The notes under the pieces: model-generated
What the model was told of the DNA's origin: nothing
The model's database searches: none
Seen by the model: the letters and a program-made list of their open reading frames with translations, nothing else
Translations under genes and position numbers: made by a program
NCBI GenBank assembly: GCA_965204095.1
Contig: OZ241991.1
Location: forward strand, 4,216,001 to 4,280,000
DNA from: JAPPLB01 sp965204095
Lineage (GTDB): Bacteria; Acidobacteriota; Terriglobia; Bryobacterales; UBA6623
Length of the DNA stretch: 64,000 nucleotides
Direction: 5' to 3'
Shown: one piece after another, positions 36,201 to 45,326 of the stretch
Layout: every line of letters starts with the position of its first letter
Numbering within the stretch: position 1 is the stretch's first letter

Positions 36201-36240
36201 CGGACAGCGCGCCTGGAACCGTCACCGCTATCCTTGATCC

Positions 36241-37458
36241 ATGCCGCTCGCAGAAGGTCCCGCTTCGTATGAACAACTCCGTGGGCGGTACCGCCGTGAG
36301 CTGTTCGACGAACAACTTCCTTTCTGGCATCATTTCGGCATCGACCATGAGCGAGGCGGGTTCTGCTGCTCGCTCGACTACGACGGGCGGCGGGTGAACG
36401 ATGAGAAGTTCACGTGGTTCCAAGGCCGCGGGTTGTGGGTCTACAGCTTTCTGTACAACCACCTGCAGCCCGACCCCGGATACCTGGAGACCGCACGCAG
36501 GACGAAAGAATTCCTGCTCGCCCACGCGCCACAGCCGGACGGGTCCTGGGCTTCGAACCTTTCTCGTGAAGGCGCGCCGCTCGCACCCGAAGCCGACTTC
36601 TACGGCCGCTACTTCGCCGTCGAGGGACTGCTGGAATACAGCCGCGCCGCAAACGACGAGCAGGCTCACGAAACGGCGTTGCGCATGTTCAAGGATCTAT
36701 TTCGCCGAGAGGTGGCCGCCGACGCATCCGGGCCGATCACGCAAGGCTTCTGGATGGTCAACATCAACATCGCGCGGCAGATTCTCGACCGCGAGTCGGA
36801 CCCGGAAACCGCCGGGATCGCCGACCATGCTATCGATGCCGTCATCCACAAACACTACAACCCCGACTTCGGCTTGAACAACGAGCAGCTCAACCGTGAT
36901 TTCACCCGGCCGTCCGAAGAAGCGACGAAATGCAACTTCGGACACAGCATCGAGACGCTCTGGATGCTCATGGAAGAGGCGCGCCGGCGCGGCGATACGC
37001 CGCTCTGGAGCACCTGCGCCGAGCGAATCCGCCATCACCTCGACGTCGGCTGGGACTGGCTGTACGGCGGTCTCGCGATGTGGATCAACGTTGACCAGGG
37101 CGCGTACGAGTGGCCCGTGGAAGGCGTGCCGGGCACCGGTCTCGCGTTTCAAGCCGTCGGCGAGTACAACTACACCAAGACGCTGTGGGCGCTGGACGAG
37201 ATCCTGGTCGCAACCCTGCTTATCCACGAGCGCACCGGCACCGCGTGGGCGCGCGAGTTCTTCGACCGTGCGCAGCAGATCATCGACGACAAGTTCTCGA
37301 TGAAGGCGGCGGCCGGGCAGCCCACGTACGTTCTTTTCGCCGACCGCCGCATCACTGCACCCCCTCACTCCTCGCGGCAGGACAACTACCACCGCCTTCG
37401 TGCGCTCATGCTGAATCTGGCGACGCTGGGACGCCTGGCCGCCGTTACAGGCGAGTGA
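36241..37458 (+). CDS. AGE-family epimerase/isomerase
   Basis: This 405-residue protein of the N-acylglucosamine 2-epimerase family, an (alpha/alpha)6 barrel, includes GlcNAc 2-epimerases, cellobiose 2-epimerases and mannose isomerases. Signature stretches are HERGGFCCSLDYDGR, KFTWFQGRGLWVYSF and NFGHSIETLWMLMEEA, with the catalytic histidines in the last block and in the C-terminal DNYHR region. It has no signal peptide, so it is cytoplasmic. The 3' end overlaps the convergent MFS gene by 14 bases. Substrate is undetermined. Confidence 0.88.
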   Translation: MPLAEGPASYEQLRGRYRRELFDEQLPFWHHFGIDHERGGFCCSLDYDGRRVNDEKFTWFQGRGLWVYSFLYNHLQPDPGYLETARRTKEFLLAHAPQPDGSWASNLSREGAPLAPEADFYGRYFAVEGLLEYSRAANDEQAHETALRMFKDLFRREVAADASGPITQGFWMVNINIARQILDRESDPETAGIADHAIDAVIHKHYNPDFGLNNEQLNRDFTRPSEEATKCNFGHSIETLWMLMEEARRRGDTPLWSTCAERIRHHLDVGWDWLYGGLAMWINVDQGAYEWPVEGVPGTGLAFQAVGEYNYTKTLWALDEILVATLLIHERTGTAWAREFFDRAQQIIDDKFSMKAAAGQPTYVLFADRRITAPPHSSRQDNYHRLRALMLNLATLGRLAAVTGE

Positions 37459-38713
37459 CTTCGTGCTTGCGGCCGAGATACACGAGCGCCACCAGGATGA
37501 GGAGCACGCCGTTGGCCATCACCGTCGCCGACGCGCTGAACTTGTCCGCCAGCAGCCCAGCCGAGAAATTGCCCAGTGGCATCGCCCCGCGGAACGCCGT
37601 GTTGTAGACGCTCATGATGCGGCCCCGCAGCTCTTCCTTGGCGTGCAGTTGGACGAGAGAGTTCACGAGCGCGAAAACGCCCAGGATCGTCCAGCCCGAA
37701 AACAACAGAACGATGCTGGCCATCCACACGTTGAGGCTCACCGCGAAGGCGATCATGGTGCCTCCGAGCGCGATCTGCATGAGCAGTGAGCGCCGGCCCT
37801 TGTGCGGCGCATTGCCCTGGAACGCGACATACAGGGCGCCGATCACAGCGCCCGTACCCCAAAAAGCCATCATCCTTGAATAGCCTTCCGGGCCGAGCAT
37901 GTACGTCTCGCGGGCGAACGCCGGCAGCAGCGTCACCAGAGGCGCGCCCAGAAACGCCGCCGTCGGCGCCAGAAAGACCAGTGCGAGAATCACGCGGTTG
38001 CGGTAGACCGAGGAAAGCCCTTCCTTGAGACTGTGCAATACATGCGCGTCGGACTTCTTCGGTACGAAGGTCACTCGGATGATGGACAGCACCCCGATCA
38101 CGGCCAGAAACGAGAGGCCGTTGATCGTGAAGCAGGCCGTGGGTCCCAGCGACGTAAACGTGATTCCGCCGATGATGGCGCCGACGACCCGCGCCAACGT
38201 GAACTGAATCGACAACAAAGCAATGGCGTTGGGCAGATCCTTCTTGTCGACCAGTGACGGAATGAGGGCTTGATAGGCTGGCCCTCCGAAGGCCTGGCCC
38301 AGGCCGTTGACGAACGCCGCCGCCATGATATGCCAGACCTGAATCAGGTCCAGCCCCACCAGAACGGCCAGCGATAGAGCGCTGGACATCTGAACCAACT
38401 GTGACAACAGCAGGAGCTTGCGGCGGTCCATGCGGTCGGCGGCGACTCCGCCGATCAGCGACAGCAACAGAATCGGAGCGCCATTGAGCGTGGCCGTCAG
38501 TCCCAGGTAGAATTCGCTTCTCGTGATGTCGAAGACGAGCCAGCTCTGGGCGACCTCCTGAACGAAGAATCCGGTCGTGGATGTAAAAGCGCCGAACCAC
38601 ATCAAGCGGAAGTTCGGGTAGTGGAAGGCCTGGAACGTGCGGCGCAGGACTCCGCTCGGCGGCCCGGAGGGCGCTACGGATTCAGAGGCGTCTTTCGGAG
38701 AGGGATCGGCCAT
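37445..38713 (-). CDS. MFS exporter, EntS/MFS_3 type
   Basis: This 422-residue major facilitator has about twelve helices. It starts FQAFHYPNFRLMWFGAFTSTTGFFVQEVAQSWLVF, long enough to place it by pattern in the EntS/MFS_3 group of siderophore and drug exporters, and has the loop GGVAADRMDRRKLLLLS (motif A) after helix 2. The ATG at 38713 (MADPSPKD) is chosen over an in-frame start 24 codons earlier that would add a non-family tail; neither has a clear ribosome-binding site. The ligand is unknown. Confidence 0.85.
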   Translation of the reverse strand: MADPSPKDASESVAPSGPPSGVLRRTFQAFHYPNFRLMWFGAFTSTTGFFVQEVAQSWLVFDITRSEFYLGLTATLNGAPILLLSLIGGVAADRMDRRKLLLLSQLVQMSSALSLAVLVGLDLIQVWHIMAAAFVNGLGQAFGGPAYQALIPSLVDKKDLPNAIALLSIQFTLARVVGAIIGGITFTSLGPTACFTINGLSFLAVIGVLSIIRVTFVPKKSDAHVLHSLKEGLSSVYRNRVILALVFLAPTAAFLGAPLVTLLPAFARETYMLGPEGYSRMMAFWGTGAVIGALYVAFQGNAPHKGRRSLLMQIALGGTMIAFAVSLNVWMASIVLLFSGWTILGVFALVNSLVQLHAKEELRGRIMSVYNTAFRGAMPLGNFSAGLLADKFSASATVMANGVLLILVALVYLGRKHEVTRL

Positions 38714-38810
38714 CCGGAACTTTGGCTGAGAAGGAACGCTTGCCCGCGGACAGGCTTGGTTGCAAACGGAGACCCATCTTCGCACATCGTTCCGGGCAAC
38801 TGGGTTCCGC

Positions 38811-38993
38811 TAGCCTGCATTTCTCACCACGTGGCGAGGCGAAGTGGGTGAGAGGGCCGCCAGGACGAGACGCGAGCCGCTTGGCGCGCGCAGGCGTACT
38901 TGAACCGTACGTTGAGCACGGCAAGCAAGCGCAACGAAGTCCTGGCGGTCGTATCGCGTGCTTCGACCGTCGGGTGGTGAGAAATGCAGGCTA
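38811..38993 (+). repeat. TA-foldback element copy 8 (standard form)
   Basis: A 183-bp complete copy, the first in forward orientation. Both terminal repeats are perfect (TAGCCTGCATTTCTCACCAC and its complement). It lies between the divergent MFS and POT genes. Confidence 0.95.
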
Positions 38994-39095
38994 GATGACC
39001 TCCAGATGCGGGGCGGTCATTATTCGCCGCGCGCGACCGTTGCTCGAGGCGGGGATATAATCGGAAGATTCCCGAATCGACCATCAGGACACTTC

Positions 39096-40598
39096 ATGAC
39101 TACCGACTCAACCGCCGCCCCTGTTGACACGGGAGGCATCGCCGGACATCCGAGCGGCTTGACCACCCTTTTCTTCACGGAGATGTGGGAGCGATTCAGC
39201 TACTACGGGATGCGGGCCCTGCTTGTGCTGTTCATGACGGCGCCGCTGGCTCAAGACAATCCGGGACTCGGATTCAACGTAGGGAAATCGACCGCCATCT
39301 ACGGCCTGTACACGTCGATGGTCTACCTGTTGTCATTGCCCGGCGGCTGGCTGGCCGACAACCTGTGGGGGCAGCGCAAGGCGGTATTCGTGGGGGGCTG
39401 CATCATCGCCGCCGGCCATTTCTCGATGGCGGTTCCCACGTTTCCGACGTTCTACCTGGGTCTGGTGCTGATCGCGCTGGGTACGGGCTTGCTGAAGCCG
39501 AATGTGAGCACCATGGTTGCGGACCTCTATCCGGAAGGCGGCGCGCGCCGGGATGCCGGCTTCTCGATCTTCTACATGGGCATCAACCTGGGTGCCTTTC
39601 TCGGCACCATTCTCTGCGGATTCATTGGCGAGGGCTACAACTTCCACTGGGGCTTCTCTCTGGCGGGCATCGGTATGGTAGCGGGGTTGATCCAGTACAA
39701 GATGGGCGCGAAACGCCTCGGCACGGCGGGCAGCTTGAAGAGCGACGACCCACCGGAGGCTCTCAGCCGCAAGAGCCGTGGCTTCTACCAGGCGGTGGCG
39801 GCCTCTGGGGCCGCGATTACCTTGTTCACCTTCCTCGCCACAAGCGGCGCGATCGAGGTCACCATCCAGCAGACGGCAACCTGGCTCGGCTACGGCATCC
39901 TCATCCTGAGCGGCCTTTTCTTCCTCTATCTCTTTACGGCGGGAGGCTTGACGGGGATCGAGAAGAAGCGCCTCGTCGTGATTGTGTGGCTCTACATCCT
40001 GGCGGCGATGTTCTGGTCGGGTTTCGAGCAGGCCGGTTCGTCGATGAACATCTTTGCCCGCGACCTCACCGACCGGGGAGTGGCGGGCTGGGAGATGCCC
40101 GCCAGTTGGCTGCAGAACGTGAATCCCGTTTTCATCGTGATCTTCGCGCCCATCTTCGGCTGGCTATGGACCTGGCTTGCCCAACGGGATGCGAATCCGT
40201 CGATCCCGATGAAGTTCGCCCTGGGACTCTTCGGCCTGGCTGCCGGCTTCTTCGTGATTTCATGGGGGGCGGCCAATGCGAGCGAGGCCAGCCGCGTTTC
40301 AATGAGCTGGTTGGTGGTGACCTATTTTCTCCACACCGCCGGTGAGCTCTGCCTGTCGCCCGTCGGCCTGTCGTCGATGACCAAGCTCGCTCCCAAGGGG
40401 CGCGTCGGCCAGATGATGGGTGTCTGGTTCATCGCCGCCGCGCTCGGCAACCTCATCGCCGGCCTGGTGGCGGGACGGCTGGAGCAACTCGCCCCCGCCG
40501 ACCTGTTCTGGAATGTGGCGTTGATCACCGCAGGCGTCGGAGTCGTTGCGGTCTTCGTCAGTCCCGTCATGAGCCGTCTCACGGGAGATGTGAAGTAG
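39096..40598 (+). CDS. POT-family proton/peptide symporter
   Basis: This 500-residue proton-dependent oligopeptide transporter has about 14 helices. The POT signature FFTEMWERFSYYGMRALLVL (the E-x-x-E-R-F-x-Y-Y block) lies near residue 30, and the second signature, with GTGLLKPNVSTMV and FSIFYMGINLGAF, near 130-170. The ATG at 39096 is chosen because AGGA lies seven bases upstream; the longer frame begins inside element copy 8. It imports di- and tripeptides at the inner membrane. Confidence 0.93.
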   Translation: MTTDSTAAPVDTGGIAGHPSGLTTLFFTEMWERFSYYGMRALLVLFMTAPLAQDNPGLGFNVGKSTAIYGLYTSMVYLLSLPGGWLADNLWGQRKAVFVGGCIIAAGHFSMAVPTFPTFYLGLVLIALGTGLLKPNVSTMVADLYPEGGARRDAGFSIFYMGINLGAFLGTILCGFIGEGYNFHWGFSLAGIGMVAGLIQYKMGAKRLGTAGSLKSDDPPEALSRKSRGFYQAVAASGAAITLFTFLATSGAIEVTIQQTATWLGYGILILSGLFFLYLFTAGGLTGIEKKRLVVIVWLYILAAMFWSGFEQAGSSMNIFARDLTDRGVAGWEMPASWLQNVNPVFIVIFAPIFGWLWTWLAQRDANPSIPMKFALGLFGLAAGFFVISWGAANASEASRVSMSWLVVTYFLHTAGELCLSPVGLSSMTKLAPKGRVGQMMGVWFIAAALGNLIAGLVAGRLEQLAPADLFWNVALITAGVGVVAVFVSPVMSRLTGDVK

Positions 40599-40781
40599 GC
40601 GGCGAGTTGATGATATTCGCTGATCGTTGACCGCAAGCCCGCGGCGTGAAGGCACGGTCGTGACTCCCTCGCGGTCGCGCCTGACTTCGATCCGCCTCGC
40701 TTCACTCGTGCCGCATGCGCCAAGAATGCATAAGAGGGCAGCTCCCTCCAGTGAGGCGAACAAGATACGAATACCTACGCT

Positions 40782-41546
40782 GTGAACATGCTACAGTGTT
40801 GGTTGATGGCGCTGCTCGACACACATACAGGCGGCTCAAAGGTGAAGACGCCTCGACAGGCACCTAAGCGCACAGTGAAGAACGGCCGGCCCTCGAATGA
40901 TCTTGTGCTGAGCGCCACCACGGGAACCAACGAGAAGATCTTTCCCCAGATACTGGGCCTCTACGTAGCTCCGGGAAGCATTGTCGCCGACGTCACCTAC
41001 GGAAAGGGGGTGTTTTGGAAGAACATCCCACCGGATCGGTATCGCCTCCTGGCGACGGACCTGACCGACGGCGTGGACAGCCGTGCTCTGCCGTATAAAG
41101 ACGGCGCTATAGATTGCGTTGTGTTCGACCCCCCCTACATGCACTCACCAGGTGGCACGGCACACACGGTACATAAGCCCTTTGAGCGGTACTACCGGAA
41201 CAACGGCACTGGAAACCGAACGAGTGCGAAGTACCATGAGGCCGTGCTTGAACTTTATGCCGAGACGGGCAAGGAGGCTCACCGCGTGCTCCGAGACCGT
41301 GGAGTGCTCATCGTCAAGTGTCAAGACGAGGTCTGCTCGAATCGTCAACGGTTCACGCATATCGAGATTTTGCAGACATATGCAGACATTGGTTTTATAG
41401 CTGAGGATCTGTTCGTGCTCGTACGCCAAAACAGGCCGGGCGCGAGCCGGGTCGTAAGGCAAGTGCACGCCCGCAAAAACCACTCCTACTTTCTCGTGTT
41501 CTGGAAGCCTGGAGCTAAAAGAGGTCTATGGAACCCGCCCGAGTGA
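40782..41546 (+). CDS. DNA methyltransferase of a type II R-M system
   Basis: This SAM-dependent DNA methyltransferase of about 246-254 residues has the catalytic DPPY motif in CVVFDPPYMHSPGG, a SAM-binding region near GSIVADVTYGKGVFW and RDRGVLIVKCQDE as the following strand. DPPY indicates N6-adenine or N4-cytosine modification. Candidate starts are GTG 40782, ATG 40788 and ATG 40806, none with a clear ribosome-binding site. Its end overlaps the next gene by 19 bases, and that gene encodes a PD-(D/E)xK nuclease. Base composition looks less GC-rich than the neighbours, hinting at transfer. Confidence 0.8.
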   Translation: MNMLQCWLMALLDTHTGGSKVKTPRQAPKRTVKNGRPSNDLVLSATTGTNEKIFPQILGLYVAPGSIVADVTYGKGVFWKNIPPDRYRLLATDLTDGVDSRALPYKDGAIDCVVFDPPYMHSPGGTAHTVHKPFERYYRNNGTGNRTSAKYHEAVLELYAETGKEAHRVLRDRGVLIVKCQDEVCSNRQRFTHIEILQTYADIGFIAEDLFVLVRQNRPGASRVVRQVHARKNHSYFLVFWKPGAKRGLWNPPE

Positions 41547-42052
41547 GCCCTGTGGCTCTCATGCTCGAGGTGATTGAGGAGCACTCGCCACCGACGATCT
41601 GGACGGGAGCGCCATTGGCAGCGTTTCGTCAGGTCGCCAACACGAATCGTGGAGATATCGGGGAGGAGTTTGTGCGGCGCTACCTCGCGCAACACGGAAT
41701 TGAAGTCTCCAAGGCGGGCTCGCGTGTCAGCAAGTCGGATATGGAGGTCTTTGGCAGGCGTGTTGAGATCAAGACCGCCTCCGAAGACACAGGAGGAAAC
41801 TTCCAGTTCAACCACGTCCGGCTTGATCGGAAATACGACTACCTGCTCTGCCTCGGAGTTCGACCACAGGAGATCGTGTTCAACGCTTGGCCCAAGGGTG
41901 AGGTTTCTGAAGGCAAGGCAGGAACCCTCGTTCGCATGGCCGAGGGTCAAAGCGTCACGTTCAAGCTAACCAAGAGGCCGGAAGCCATGAGGAGGGTCGA
42001 AGACCTCCCGGATTGGGTGCGTGATCTAGGCAATACGCCGGTCAAGGTATAG
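41528..42052 (+). CDS. Putative restriction endonuclease, PD-(D/E)xK fold
   Basis: This 174-residue protein has the pattern of a restriction-endonuclease-like nuclease: GDIGEEFVRRYLAQHGI with Glu46/47, then KSDMEVFGRRVEIKTAS giving Asp71 ... Glu80-x-Lys82. AGAGG just before the ATG at 41528 supports the start, which overlaps the methyltransferase gene by 19 bases. A nuclease coupled to a DPPY methyltransferase is best read as a compact type II restriction-modification pair. Specificity cannot be inferred and I do not recognise a named enzyme. Confidence 0.7.
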   Translation: MEPARVSPVALMLEVIEEHSPPTIWTGAPLAAFRQVANTNRGDIGEEFVRRYLAQHGIEVSKAGSRVSKSDMEVFGRRVEIKTASEDTGGNFQFNHVRLDRKYDYLLCLGVRPQEIVFNAWPKGEVSEGKAGTLVRMAEGQSVTFKLTKRPEAMRRVEDLPDWVRDLGNTPVKV

Positions 42053-42140
42053 GCCCCACACCTGACTCTCCAACAAAACAGCCGTTCAGCCGTTAAAACC
42101 GGAAGCGGGCCGGTAAGGGCCAGTCAGCAGGCTCGGGGAG

Positions 42141-43250
42141 TCATCCCACTTCTTCGTTCGCCCGCTTCAGCAGTGCTCTCATGTAGGCGATGCAGTACGC
42201 CGTGCCCGCACGGCGGATTCCGCTATCGCCTACCAGTTGCGGAATGTGATCCGGCACGACGGTTCCGTCGTACTTCACCTCGCGCAGCGCCTTCATCACC
42301 TGGTACATATCCATGTAGCCTTCATCCGGAAAGGTCTCGTAGAAGCGCGGAAGCGGCGAGCTGACGTTGCGGAAGTGAATCCCGAGGATCTTGCCGCGGC
42401 GGCCGAAGTCGCGGATCATGCCGTAGACGTCCTTGCCCATGTTGCCGCCGCCTTCCGACCACGTGCCTACGCAGAACGTCAGTCCCCAATGCGGACTGCC
42501 GTGTCCTTCGATCGACTCGGAAATCTGCTCGGCGCGGCGATAGCCGTCGTAGTGAACCAGCACCTTCGCGACACCGTTCATCATGGCCAGCGGCGGGTCA
42601 TCCGGGTGCAGCGCGAGCTTCACGCCGGCTTCTTTCGCCACCGGAAGAATAGCCTTCATCAAGTACGCGTAGGCGTCCCAGATTTCCTCCGCCGAATACT
42701 CTCGGTCGAACTTCTGCTTCTCGACCTTGTTGCGAAAATCATCGACGCTGAACTCCCGGGCTCGGTAACCGCGCGGCGTCTCGATGATGTCGGTCGTATA
42801 GGTGTTCGCGGGGTGGAAGTCGTAGCAGGAAACCGGGATGCCAAGCGCGCCCAGATTCCGAAGGAAGAGCTGATAGGTCTCGATGTGCTTATCGCGGCCC
42901 GGCTTGCCGAGCTGCAGGTCCAACTCGCGGTAGGCGTAGTGGACGCCCGAGAAGATCTTGATCCCATGACTTTCGTAGCGCTTCTGCGTTTGCGCCAAGT
43001 AGTCAAGGTCGGCGTTGCCCTGAAAATTGACGCGCGCCCAGCGCAATCCGATCTGCCGCAGGAAGAGCAGGTCGTCTTCGGCGATGTCGGACCGGAGCCG
43101 CCGGCAGAGTTTGATGTTCGAGGGATCGTGCTCGTCGATGACCGGCCTCGCCGGCAACGACGGCGCCATCGCGGCGGCCGCCACGGGCAGCTTCAGGAAC
43201 TTCCGACGGCTTGCCTGGTTTGTGGATGCGGGATTCGAGAGTTTTTCCAT
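42141..43250 (-). CDS. Mannonate dehydratase-like protein, Tat signal
   Basis: This 369-residue UxuA-type TIM-barrel enzyme would convert D-mannonate to 2-keto-3-deoxygluconate in hexuronate breakdown. The N-terminus carries SRRKFLKLPVAAAAMA, a twin-arginine signal unusual for UxuA. Family blocks are KIFSGVHYAYREL, KLALHPDDPPLA (metal-site His/Asp) and HIPQLVGDSG. GGAGA eight bases before the ATG supports the start. Export makes a different substrate or a moonlighting role possible. It fits the uronate/rhamnogalacturonan theme of the GH105 gene nearby. Confidence 0.85.
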   Translation of the reverse strand: MEKLSNPASTNQASRRKFLKLPVAAAAMAPSLPARPVIDEHDPSNIKLCRRLRSDIAEDDLLFLRQIGLRWARVNFQGNADLDYLAQTQKRYESHGIKIFSGVHYAYRELDLQLGKPGRDKHIETYQLFLRNLGALGIPVSCYDFHPANTYTTDIIETPRGYRAREFSVDDFRNKVEKQKFDREYSAEEIWDAYAYLMKAILPVAKEAGVKLALHPDDPPLAMMNGVAKVLVHYDGYRRAEQISESIEGHGSPHWGLTFCVGTWSEGGGNMGKDVYGMIRDFGRRGKILGIHFRNVSSPLPRFYETFPDEGYMDMYQVMKALREVKYDGTVVPDHIPQLVGDSGIRRAGTAYCIAYMRALLKRANEEVG

Positions 43251-43306
43251 GGTTCTTGTCTCCAGGTCGATGGGCCTCGGACTTCAGTCGATTTGCTGAA
43301 CGGCGT

Positions 43307-43488
43307 TAGCCTGCCTTTCTCACCACATGGCGAGGCGAAGTGCGTGAGAGGGCCGTCAGGACAAGGCGCGAGCCGCTGGGCGCGCGCAGGCGTACTTGAA
43401 GGTACGTCGAGCACGGCAAGCAAGCGCAACGAAGTCATGGCGGTCGTATCGCGTGCTGCGACCGTCGGGTGGTGAGAAATGTAGGTTA
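43307..43488 (+). repeat. TA-foldback element copy 9 (standard form)
   Basis: Complete forward copy, 182 bp, ends TAGCCTGCCTTTCTCACC and GTGGTGAGAAATGTAGGT plus TA. The apex is shortened to GTACTTGAAGGTAC. Confidence 0.93.
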
Positions 43489-43637
43489 GGTCCGAAAAGG
43501 AGTGTGCGGCCGAAGCCTGCGATGCGCCTTGCCGGCGATCGAATGTCGGCAGCGGACCTTGGGGTAACGACACGGAGCCGGCTGGAGAGAACCCTGTTCG
43601 GGCAGGGCGCGTTTCCAGGTTCCCCGCGTGGAGATGG

Positions 43638-43726
43638 TGGTGCGCAAGAGAGGACTTGAACCTCCACCCGGTGTAACCCGGACTAGGACCTGAACCTAGC
43701 GCGTCTGCCAATTCCGCCACTTGCGC
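43638..43726 (-). tRNA. tRNA-Leu (CAG)
   Basis: An 89-nt class II tRNA on the minus strand with encoded CCA. Acceptor GCGCAAG pairs with CTTGCGC, the D loop has GGCGGAATTGGCAGACGC, the anticodon stem CTAGG/CCTAG holds TTCAGGT (anticodon CAG at 43690-43692), a long variable arm (CCGGGTTACACCGG) follows, then T arm GAGG TTCAAGT CCTC. All are typical of Leu tRNAs. Confidence 0.93.
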
Positions 43727-43767
43727 ACAGACGGGGAGGAGCCGCGTGGAGCGGCCCCTCTTCGAGT

Positions 43768-43796
43768 ATTCTTGCAGTCGGTCCAAAGGCTGTCAA
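43768..43796 (-). promoter_or_regulatory. Promoter of tRNA-Leu
   Basis: On the minus strand TTGACA (43791-43796) and AAGAAT (43768-43773) are 17 bases apart, six and four matches to consensus. Transcription would start near 43761, about 35 bases before the mature tRNA. Confidence 0.65.
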
Positions 43797-43819
43797 TCGG
43801 AGTGCGTTACAGGGGCAGG

Positions 43820-45049
43820 CTAGGCTACGTCGCGGCTCTGCGAGAAACGCTTGTCCACGTAGTCATTGAGAATACCGATAAAATCGCGCACGATCGTATC
43901 TCCCTTGAGGGTGAGCAGCATACGGCCGTCGACATACACTGGCGCTTTCGGCTCCTCGAAGGTTCCGGGCAGCGAGATCCCGATGTCGGAGTGTTTCGAT
44001 TCCCCGGGACCGTTCACCACGCAGCCCATCACGGCCACATTGAGCTTCTCCACGCCTGGATAGCTCGATTTCCAGACCGGCATCTGATTGTGCAGATAGT
44101 GCTCGATCTCATTTGCCATCTCCTGGAAGAAGGTGCTGGTCGTACGGCCGCAGCCGGGACACGCCGTCACTTGAGGTTTGAAGCTGCGGATGTCGAGTGA
44201 CTGCAGAATCTGCTGGCAGATGCGCACTTCCTCGGTGCGGTCGCCCCGAGGCTGAGGCGTCAGGGAGACCCGGATCGTATCGCCGATACCTTCTTGCAGC
44301 AGGATTGCGAGCCCGGCTGTCGAAGCGACGATGCCCTTGTTGCCCATCCCCGCCTCGGTCAGACCCAAGTGCAGAGGATAGTCGCAGCGCGCCGCGAGGT
44401 CGCGGTAGACCGTCACCAGGTCCTGCACGTTCGATACCTTGGCGCTCAAGATGATCTGACCGTGCCGCAGGCCGTAGCGCTCGGCCGCTTCGGCGGAATT
44501 CAAGGCGCTGAGAACGATCGCCTCGCGCGTCACTTCGGCGGCGTCTTTCGGATCGGGACGCCCCGCGTTCTCATCCATCAGCTTCGTCAGCAAAGCCTGG
44601 TCGAGCGACCCCCAGTTCACTCCGATTCGCACCGGCTTCTGATGCTCGACCGCGACCTCGATCATCGTCCGGAAATTGTCGTCATGCTTCCTGCCGATGT
44701 TGACGTTGCCGGGATTGATCCGATACTTCGCGAGGAGCCGCGCGCACTCCGGGTATTGTTTGAGCAGGATGTGCCCGTTGTAGTGGAAGTCTCCGATGAT
44801 CGGAACACGAACGCCGAACTCTTCCAGCGACTTGACGATCGTCGGAACGGCCTCGGCGGCCTTGTTCGTGTTGACGGTGACGCGGACCAGCTCCGACCCG
44901 GCGCGAGCCAGATCCATCACCTGATTGATCGTGGACGCGGTATCCGCCGTGTCGGTGGTGGTCATCGACTGCACGACGATCGAGTGATCGCCGCCGACCT
45001 TGACGCCGTCGATGTCGCAGACAGCCGATTTTCTCCGAGGAATGGGCAT
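43820..45049 (-). CDS. ispG: 4-hydroxy-3-methylbut-2-enyl diphosphate synthase IspG
   Basis: This 409-residue iron-sulfur enzyme of the MEP isoprenoid pathway converts MEcPP to HMBPP. The N-terminal TIM barrel has VGGDHSIVVQSMTTTDT and PIIGDFHYNGHILL. The C-terminal ferrodoxin-like domain supplies the three cluster cysteines in TACPGCGRTT and VAVMGCVVNGPGES. It is the standard single-barrel bacterial form without an inserted domain. The tRNA-Leu gene follows it on the same strand with its own promoter. Confidence 0.96.
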   Translation of the reverse strand: MPIPRRKSAVCDIDGVKVGGDHSIVVQSMTTTDTADTASTINQVMDLARAGSELVRVTVNTNKAAEAVPTIVKSLEEFGVRVPIIGDFHYNGHILLKQYPECARLLAKYRINPGNVNIGRKHDDNFRTMIEVAVEHQKPVRIGVNWGSLDQALLTKLMDENAGRPDPKDAAEVTREAIVLSALNSAEAAERYGLRHGQIILSAKVSNVQDLVTVYRDLAARCDYPLHLGLTEAGMGNKGIVASTAGLAILLQEGIGDTIRVSLTPQPRGDRTEEVRICQQILQSLDIRSFKPQVTACPGCGRTTSTFFQEMANEIEHYLHNQMPVWKSSYPGVEKLNVAVMGCVVNGPGESKHSDIGISLPGTFEEPKAPVYVDGRMLLTLKGDTIVRDFIGILNDYVDKRFSQSRDVA

Positions 45050-45134
45050 GGCGGGAGCTTTACCGCAAGGAACTTCGATTCTAACAACCGGAGGCCCTGC
45101 CGCGGTTTGCAGGGCAGGAAATCCGTTTCTCCGC

Positions 45135-45290
45135 TAACCTGCATTTCTCGCCACGTGGCGAGACGAAGTGCGTGAGAGGGCCGCGCAGCAACACGGTCTT
45201 CAAGGTTTTTCACGAATCACGAGTCACGAAACACGAATCACGGCCTTTTATCGCGTGCTTCGACCGTCGGGTGGTGAGAAATGCAGGCTG
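45135..45290 (+). repeat. TA-foldback element copy 10 (heptamer form)
   Basis: Complete forward copy with a four-unit array ACGAATC/ACGAGTC/ACGAAAC/ACGAATC then ACGG. Its last base pair reads TG rather than TA. Confidence 0.9.
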
Positions 45291-45326
45291 AACACGCCGA
45301 CCCGCCCCTTCGTCTATGCTGGTCCG

